The notes under the pieces were generated by a model. That model had not been told where the DNA came from. It did not search any database and was given only the letters and a program-made list of their open reading frames with translations. From the NCBI GenBank assembly GCA_016936115.1, contig JAFGPQ010000300.1, positions 1 through 32,939 on the forward strand: 32,939 bases of DNA. Direction: 5' to 3'. Of this stretch, positions 28,660-32,939 are shown one piece after another. Every line of letters begins with the position of its first letter. The first letter of the stretch is position 1. This DNA is from Spirochaetales bacterium. Its GTDB lineage: Bacteria > Spirochaetota > Spirochaetia > DSM-2461. Position numbers and translations under genes: made by a program.

Positions 28660-31354
28660 ACCTTATACTGGTGCGGTGGCGGATCAGGAATATTTATACA
28701 ACGACGATCAGGAGAAACCGGTTGAGGTGCTTTCTCTCAACGGAGAGAGAAGCTACACCATAGAACAGCTCCTCCGGGCGATACCCCAGATAGATGTTAT
28801 CCGGGAGTATACGGTCATCCATTACGACTCATGCCTTGAAATGAGGGAAGTGAAAAGGTACTCCCTGGATTTCAATAAGAGAAAGAGGGACAATGTCTTC
28901 GCCCCCGCCCAATTCGCCCGTCTTTTCGGGAACCGGGCGGACGAGGTCTTCCGGCTTCTGAAGGAGTACGGATACGCCGAATCGAAGGACCGGGGCATCC
29001 GCTTCAAGACCAAACTCCTGGTGGCCACCTTCGATGACTTTTTTCTGGGGCGCAGCCGGGAGTTCGAGCGGATCGTTTTCGCCGGTCTTGTAAATCTCCT
29101 CAAAAGGGAGGTAGAGGTCAAAAAGGACGGGGAGGGGAACTGGACGACCCAGGAAGCCTATCTGCTCTATGACAAGAGGGCGACCCCCATTCCCCGCATC
29201 AGCCGGTCTTCCAAGGATTACATCTTTCGCATAGGCAACCGCTTTCTCTATGTGGACTTCTTCTATATTCCCTCCCAGGAGTTGCTCGAACTGATTCAGC
29301 TTCGGCTGACCCTGGTTTTTCAGGAACAGATGGAGAACTTCTTCCAGATCATTTCCTCCTTTGCCCTGGAGAGAGAGGCCTGGCAGAAGGGAAGGGACAG
29401 GAGCCAGCGCTTCAAGGAAGTGCTGGAACGTTTCTTCAGCGATGCCTGGACCCTCTTCGATGTGGATTTCTTCTCCCTGCAGATTCACAGCTGGGAAGGG
29501 GAATACCGGTTTGCCAAGGGTTCTTTCAGCTGTTATCTGAACGAGGAAGGGGAGATGTCCTGGAACTACCACTCCCGCACCGAAGAGCTTCCCGCCATCT
29601 TCGATCTGTCCCGGGAGTTCCTGGCCCGGAACATCCAGCTCGCCTACAGCCAGGTGACCGGGGATCCCATCACCATGGACATCTATATGCGCAGCCGGAG
29701 CGTGAACAATATCGATCCCCGCACCAGCGTTCTGCTGCACAGCTTCATCAAGCTGCTCAAGGAGTCCATCACCCGGATCATCGAAACGGTCATCCCCATT
29801 CTGCAGATGGAGGAGACGAACAAAACCCTGAAGCGGCATCTCTTCATGGAGTCCCTGCGGATCCGGAACCGTTCCTGCGGGGAGAACATCAACCGGATCA
29901 TCAATCAGTCCGTGGGCGTCATAGGCTGGGCCTTCGCCGTGCGGGAGGTCTATGTCTACTCCAGGGATGCGGACTTTCTCAAAATGATTAAGATCTTCCA
30001 GGCGCAGGACCGGGACCGGGCCGCCTATCTCCTGAGGGACACCCCCCTCTCGGCGGAGGAGAAGAAAGAGGGAAACCTGCTCGAGGTGAAGATCCTCGAT
30101 CAGATCGGGGAGGACCTGAGCTTCTACTTCAAAATCCCCATGGAAAGAGAGGACGAGGGCTACCTGGGAGGCACGGCGGTGGAACGTATCGTCCGATCCG
30201 TCTGTATCCAGTACGGCCTGGGATGGCCCCTGCGGGGGTTGGACATGATGGCGGAATGGAAACTCTCCAGCAACTCCGGGGTTGTCACCACTCAGATCTC
30301 TGACTGGCTGACCCGGGAGGACCAGCGGCTGGAACGGACATCGGCCATGCAGCTGGCGAGCCGGATCGTGAAATCCTTCTCCCTGTTTTTCGATCTGATC
30401 TCTTCCCTGAATATGAACCTGGAAGCGGGAATCACCGCACTGCGCGGGACCCGTGACCGCCTGACCGGCCTCTACAACCGTCAGTCCTTTACCGCTCTTT
30501 TGTCGGATATGTTCAACAGGGACGAGATCTTCGGACTGATGTTCATCGATATGGATACCTTCAAAATCTATAACGATGCGGTCAGCCACAGCTTCGGGGA
30601 TAAACTGCTTATCAAGCTCTCCAACCAGATGCTGGAGGAGAAATCCCGGAGCCGGGGCCGCTCTCTGGCGGGACGGTTCGGGGGGGATGAATTCTGCTTT
30701 GCCATCCGGGAAGAGGACCAGGATGAATTCCAGGATCTGGCCTGCCGTCTTTTCTCCGCCATTACCGAGGAGAAACTGGAAACCCGCTTCTATCTGGACG
30801 ACCGGGCCGAGGGCAGCGACTTCGACGTGAATCTCATCTCCTTTCTCCACCGTCTATTACGGCCCGACGTGGGCGGTGTGAGGGGGGCCGGTTCCGATTT
30901 CGCCGAAGAGAAGGGGATTTCTCCCCGGGAACGGCTGATTCGGCTCTACCTTTACTATCAGAAGGATATCAACGGTAACAGTATGGACCGGGACAGCGTG
31001 GACACGGACGAGGTGGTAGCCTTTTTCTGCGAAGAGATCCGGGAAAAGGTGCTGAGGAACCGGATCTTCCCGGATATCGACGAGGAGCTGGCCCAGGTGA
31101 TCAAGCTGTTCCTTGATCTACAGATCGGAAACCTGACCACCGACCGCATCCGTTCTGAAATCATCAGAAAACTGGGGAAGAGGGAGCTTCACCGCCCCCT
31201 GCAGATCCGCATCAGCGCGGGAGTTGCCCACTCCGGGGAGGACCGGCTCCGATCGGTGGCTTCCCTTTTCAACGCCGCCGACGGTAGGGCGTTCATGGCT
31301 AAACACAACGGCCGAAACGGACTTTTCGGCCTGAAAAACCAGCGTCTTATTTAA
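28607..31354 (+). CDS. large cytosolic GGDEF protein with inserted domain
   Basis: 915 residues from the assumed TTG; the start is uncertain because no ribosome site precedes it, the first ~25 codons are AT-rich, and GTG at 28676 is an alternative. No membrane segment. About 600 residues of N-terminal region without recognised family (phrases such as RNVFAPAQFARLFG are not evident as known motifs) precede a GGDEF domain: RDRLTGLYNRQSF (about 614-626), MFIDMDTFKIYND, RFGGDEF (GGDEF 692-696), and ISAGVAHSG (about 869). Between GGDEF and that last strand are ~170 residues instead of ~50, an insertion of roughly 120 including SDFDVNLISFLHRLL and DIDEELAQVIKLFLD. No RxxD inhibitory site is seen. 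A cyclase is likely as the signature is intact. Divergent from the pseudokinase-like gene. Confidence 0.85.
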   Translation: MPIIVIKNGKLIEKKTGIPYTGAVADQEYLYNDDQEKPVEVLSLNGERSYTIEQLLRAIPQIDVIREYTVIHYDSCLEMREVKRYSLDFNKRKRDNVFAPAQFARLFGNRADEVFRLLKEYGYAESKDRGIRFKTKLLVATFDDFFLGRSREFERIVFAGLVNLLKREVEVKKDGEGNWTTQEAYLLYDKRATPIPRISRSSKDYIFRIGNRFLYVDFFYIPSQELLELIQLRLTLVFQEQMENFFQIISSFALEREAWQKGRDRSQRFKEVLERFFSDAWTLFDVDFFSLQIHSWEGEYRFAKGSFSCYLNEEGEMSWNYHSRTEELPAIFDLSREFLARNIQLAYSQVTGDPITMDIYMRSRSVNNIDPRTSVLLHSFIKLLKESITRIIETVIPILQMEETNKTLKRHLFMESLRIRNRSCGENINRIINQSVGVIGWAFAVREVYVYSRDADFLKMIKIFQAQDRDRAAYLLRDTPLSAEEKKEGNLLEVKILDQIGEDLSFYFKIPMEREDEGYLGGTAVERIVRSVCIQYGLGWPLRGLDMMAEWKLSSNSGVVTTQISDWLTREDQRLERTSAMQLASRIVKSFSLFFDLISSLNMNLEAGITALRGTRDRLTGLYNRQSFTALLSDMFNRDEIFGLMFIDMDTFKIYNDAVSHSFGDKLLIKLSNQMLEEKSRSRGRSLAGRFGGDEFCFAIREEDQDEFQDLACRLFSAITEEKLETRFYLDDRAEGSDFDVNLISFLHRLLRPDVGGVRGAGSDFAEEKGISPRERLIRLYLYYQKDINGNSMDRDSVDTDEVVAFFCEEIREKVLRNRIFPDIDEELAQVIKLFLDLQIGNLTTDRIRSEIIRKLGKRELHRPLQIRISAGVAHSGEDRLRSVASLFNAADGRAFMAKHNGRNGLFGLKNQRLI

Positions 31355-31357
31355 CCG

Positions 31358-32158
31358 TTATTCTGGGGTTTCCTCAAAATACCCCGTTCCGTAATGCACG
31401 GAAGCGGGCTTTCTGTTCTCCCTGCGCATCTCTTCGAAGCGAGTCAATTCCCGGAAACGGCCTTCGTAGAGACCGGTTTCCCGGAATAGATCCAGAGCGC
31501 TTCGGCCGCAGGCGGAAATATCTCCCGGTTCCGGATCACCATCCAGATAGGCGGCGAAATTATCCGCTTCCCGTCGGGACACGTCGGGAGTTGTGAACCG
31601 GCTGTAGTTGGTGGAGATCACCGTGAGGAGATTTTCCCGCAGAGGCATAAGCAACTCCCTGAGCCCCTTTGCCAGTTCTTTTCTCTCCCTTCGCCGAATT
31701 GTCCCCACCAGCAGGGGGATCAGGAGCGCCTCCGGAAAGAGGGTTTTAATGAAGGGAACCGTCAGTTCCAGGCTGTGCTCTTCCTCAAAGGGCATGAGCT
31801 CCCTGCGGCAGTGAGGGGAGGCCGCTTCAAGGCTGTCCAGCAGTTCCCGATCCAGTGAAATATCTCCCAGGGGGGAGGCGAACCGCTCATAGGGGGGCAG
31901 GAAGAGTCCCGTTTGTGGTTCCCGATGGGCCGGGGCCAACACAAGCACCCGCTTTACGCTCCGGTCGGCGCTGCGCATCCAGGCTTCCCCCGAGCAGAGG
32001 CCGATGAGAGAGTAGGAGGCGTGGGGGAGAATCAAGGCGGGGGCGCTTCCCCTTTCGCCGGTAAGGTATCCCCCCAGGTCGCTACTGAGCTGTTCCGGAT
32101 CGGCCGGATAGAAAAGGCCTTCCACCAGGGGGGATCGGAGGGAGGGATCCCTTTTCAT
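31358..32158 (-). CDS. amrB: MEMO-family protein (AmmeMemoRadiSam system protein B)
   Basis: 266 residues. Pattern of the MEMO1 family: SPLVEGLFYPADPEQL, LILPHASYS (H46), VLAPAHRE (H78), SPLGDISLD, EEEHSLELTVPF (H128), LIPLLVG and ISACGRSALD (C217). By comparison with human MEMO1, H46, H78 and C217 would be the metal ligands (recalled). The usual SSDFSHY stretch reads STNYSRF (182-188), so its Asp and His are Asn and Arg. The start at 32158 follows an ATGA overlap with the upstream gene; upstream in-frame codons lie inside that gene. The radical SAM and AMMECR1 partners usually found with it are not in this window. It converges with the GGDEF gene. Confidence 0.88.
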   Translation of the reverse strand: MKRDPSLRSPLVEGLFYPADPEQLSSDLGGYLTGERGSAPALILPHASYSLIGLCSGEAWMRSADRSVKRVLVLAPAHREPQTGLFLPPYERFASPLGDISLDRELLDSLEAASPHCRRELMPFEEEHSLELTVPFIKTLFPEALLIPLLVGTIRRRERKELAKGLRELLMPLRENLLTVISTNYSRFTTPDVSRREADNFAAYLDGDPEPGDISACGRSALDLFRETGLYEGRFRELTRFEEMRRENRKPASVHYGTGYFEETPE

Positions 32159-32939
32159 TCCCCGGTCCCTGCCGACTGTTCCACCAGATCCTTCCACTCC
32201 CCCTCCGACGCGGGGACGAATTTCATGAGAAAGCCGTTCTGGTGGCAGAACTGGGGATTTTCGGGACGACAGCGGGTGAAATCAACCTTCTCATGGCCGT
32301 GGAAGGTGCGGAAGAGGGTGCGGGCTTTCTCGTCCCGGTCGTCAAAGGAGTAGACCACTTCCACCTTATGGGTATCCACGATCTCGTCGTCCACCGCCCG
32401 GATGGGAACGATCAGCTCCTCCGGGGGGCGTTTGTTGAAGCGAAGGACCAGACAGCCGTGGACCATGCGCAGGGAGACATTCTCCTCCTCTTCGATCCAC
32501 TCCCGGGCCAGGGCCTTCTGTTTCTCAAAGGCCATATTGTCCTCCAGGGACGCGGCGAAAAGCTCAATCAGCGCGGCGGGCTGGGACTCGAAGGCCTTGA
32601 GCATCAGCTTATTGCTCATGGTAAAGTAGAACCGGCTCTCGTCCAGGGCTTCGAAATCGTTCAGGCTTTTGGGGCCCTCGTTATCCACCTTGGAGACCAG
32701 CTTTATATAATCGTGGAGTTCTGTTCCCTTGAGCCCGGGAAAGAACTCCTCCAGTACGAGAAAAGCCGTGCTGGGAAGCTCCCGGTCGTGATGATGGTCG
32801 AAGAGGTTCCGGGCGGGGTCGTAGGCCAGGCCGCAGTCCAGATAGTAGAGATCTTCCCCGGTCTGCCCTTCCCGGATGCGCCGGGCCGCCTCCTCGGAGA
32901 AAATCCGTTCCACCTTAAGGGGGGGCTCTCCCTTGTGAA
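32155..32939 (-). CDS. MYG1-like (DHH-type) protein, C-terminal part (5' end outside window)
   Basis: The frame is open to the window edge, so a GTG at 32913 is not necessarily the start; about 261 residues are visible. It resembles the MYG1/UPF0160 family, metal-dependent phosphoesterase-like proteins: LDCGLAYDPARNLFDHHHD (family DVGGxYDPxxxxFDHHQ) followed by STAFLVLEEFFPG, and a C-terminal part ending CHQNGFLMKFVPASEGEWKDL, like the MYG1 C-terminal ...H-x-x-F... segment. The missing N-terminus should carry the FH-x-DE motif. It is translationally coupled (ATGA) to the MEMO gene downstream, and their joint role is unknown. Confidence in the family is moderate to good. Confidence 0.78.
   Translation of the reverse strand, partial: HKGEPPLKVERIFSEEAARRIREGQTGEDLYYLDCGLAYDPARNLFDHHHDRELPSTAFLVLEEFFPGLKGTELHDYIKLVSKVDNEGPKSLNDFEALDESRFYFTMSNKLMLKAFESQPAALIELFAASLEDNMAFEKQKALAREWIEEEENVSLRMVHGCLVLRFNKRPPEELIVPIRAVDDEIVDTHKVEVVYSFDDRDEKARTLFRTFHGHEKVDFTRCRPENPQFCHQNGFLMKFVPASEGEWKDLVEQSAGTGE

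Noticed and set aside
28829-30850. 673-codon open frame antisense to the large GGDEF gene
   Set aside because: It has no recognisable domain and a composition (His, Gly, Glu, Pro-rich) typical of shadow frames. The sense strand has an intact GGDEF signature.

Overview
The window reads as chromosome of an anaerobic, Gram-negative-type bacterium, most probably a spirochaete of the Spirochaeta/Treponema group (inference). The base composition is GC-rich and genes are packed with short gaps or 4-base ATGA overlaps. Pointers to a spirochaete are several lipoproteins with short loose lipoboxes (LFSC, LASC, LVSC), a 7TMR-DISM-type diguanylate cyclase, a MurE whose amino-acid-recognition motif is not the usual DNPR of DAP enzymes, and an [FeFe]-hydrogenase. 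No rRNA, tRNA, CRISPR array, insertion sequence or prophage gene was seen, and no gene-free stretch exceeds about 170 bases.

Layout. 1-2564 (+): end of a GltD-like flavoprotein, then a multi-cluster [FeFe]-hydrogenase catalytic subunit, together an NAD(P)H-linked hydrogen module. 2594-6821 (-): a membrane protein coupled to a propeller-like lipoprotein, then two paralogous lipoproteins. 6910-9464 (-): a two-gene membrane operon whose second product appears to be an internally duplicated 12-TM protein with two winged-helix-like domains, each carrying four cysteines; this is the most unusual object here. 9630-11956 (+): murE and a secreted protein. 11970-13333 (-): a stand-alone receiver domain and a CPBP membrane protease. 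13414-14679 (+): an amidohydrolase. 14681-15334 (-): a LysM-like membrane protein. 15473-17385 (+): paaK, a double-ACT protein and a 51-residue membrane peptide. 17513-20687 (+): an outer-membrane barrel-like protein, a parvulin and a DISM-GGDEF cyclase. 20703-23286 (-): universal stress protein, aspartate kinase and a duplicated CxxC/CxxH protein. 23454-24757 (+): a helical unknown and a HisJ-type PHP phosphatase. 24749-26119 (-): murD, divergent from a FecR-like protein (26210-27196, +). 27199-28575 (-): a membrane-anchored pseudokinase-like protein, divergent from a large cytosolic GGDEF protein with a long insertion (28607-31354, +). 31358-32939 (-): a MEMO-family protein and the C-terminal part of a MYG1-like protein cut by the window edge.

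How the parts relate. The themes are envelope (murE, murD, LysM, lipoproteins, barrel, FecR-like), signalling (two GGDEF proteins, a receiver, the dual winged-helix protein, the pseudokinase) and anaerobic metabolism (hydrogenase, aryl-CoA ligase). Several sigma70-like promoters with a 17-base spacer can be read directly (paaK, parvulin, FecR-like, murD, usp). Two regulatory arrangements stand out: murD and the FecR-like gene appear to share one palindromic -35 hexamer, and the DISM-GGDEF start codon lies in the loop of a perfect hairpin. All family assignments come from reading the sequence by eye; no database search was possible.
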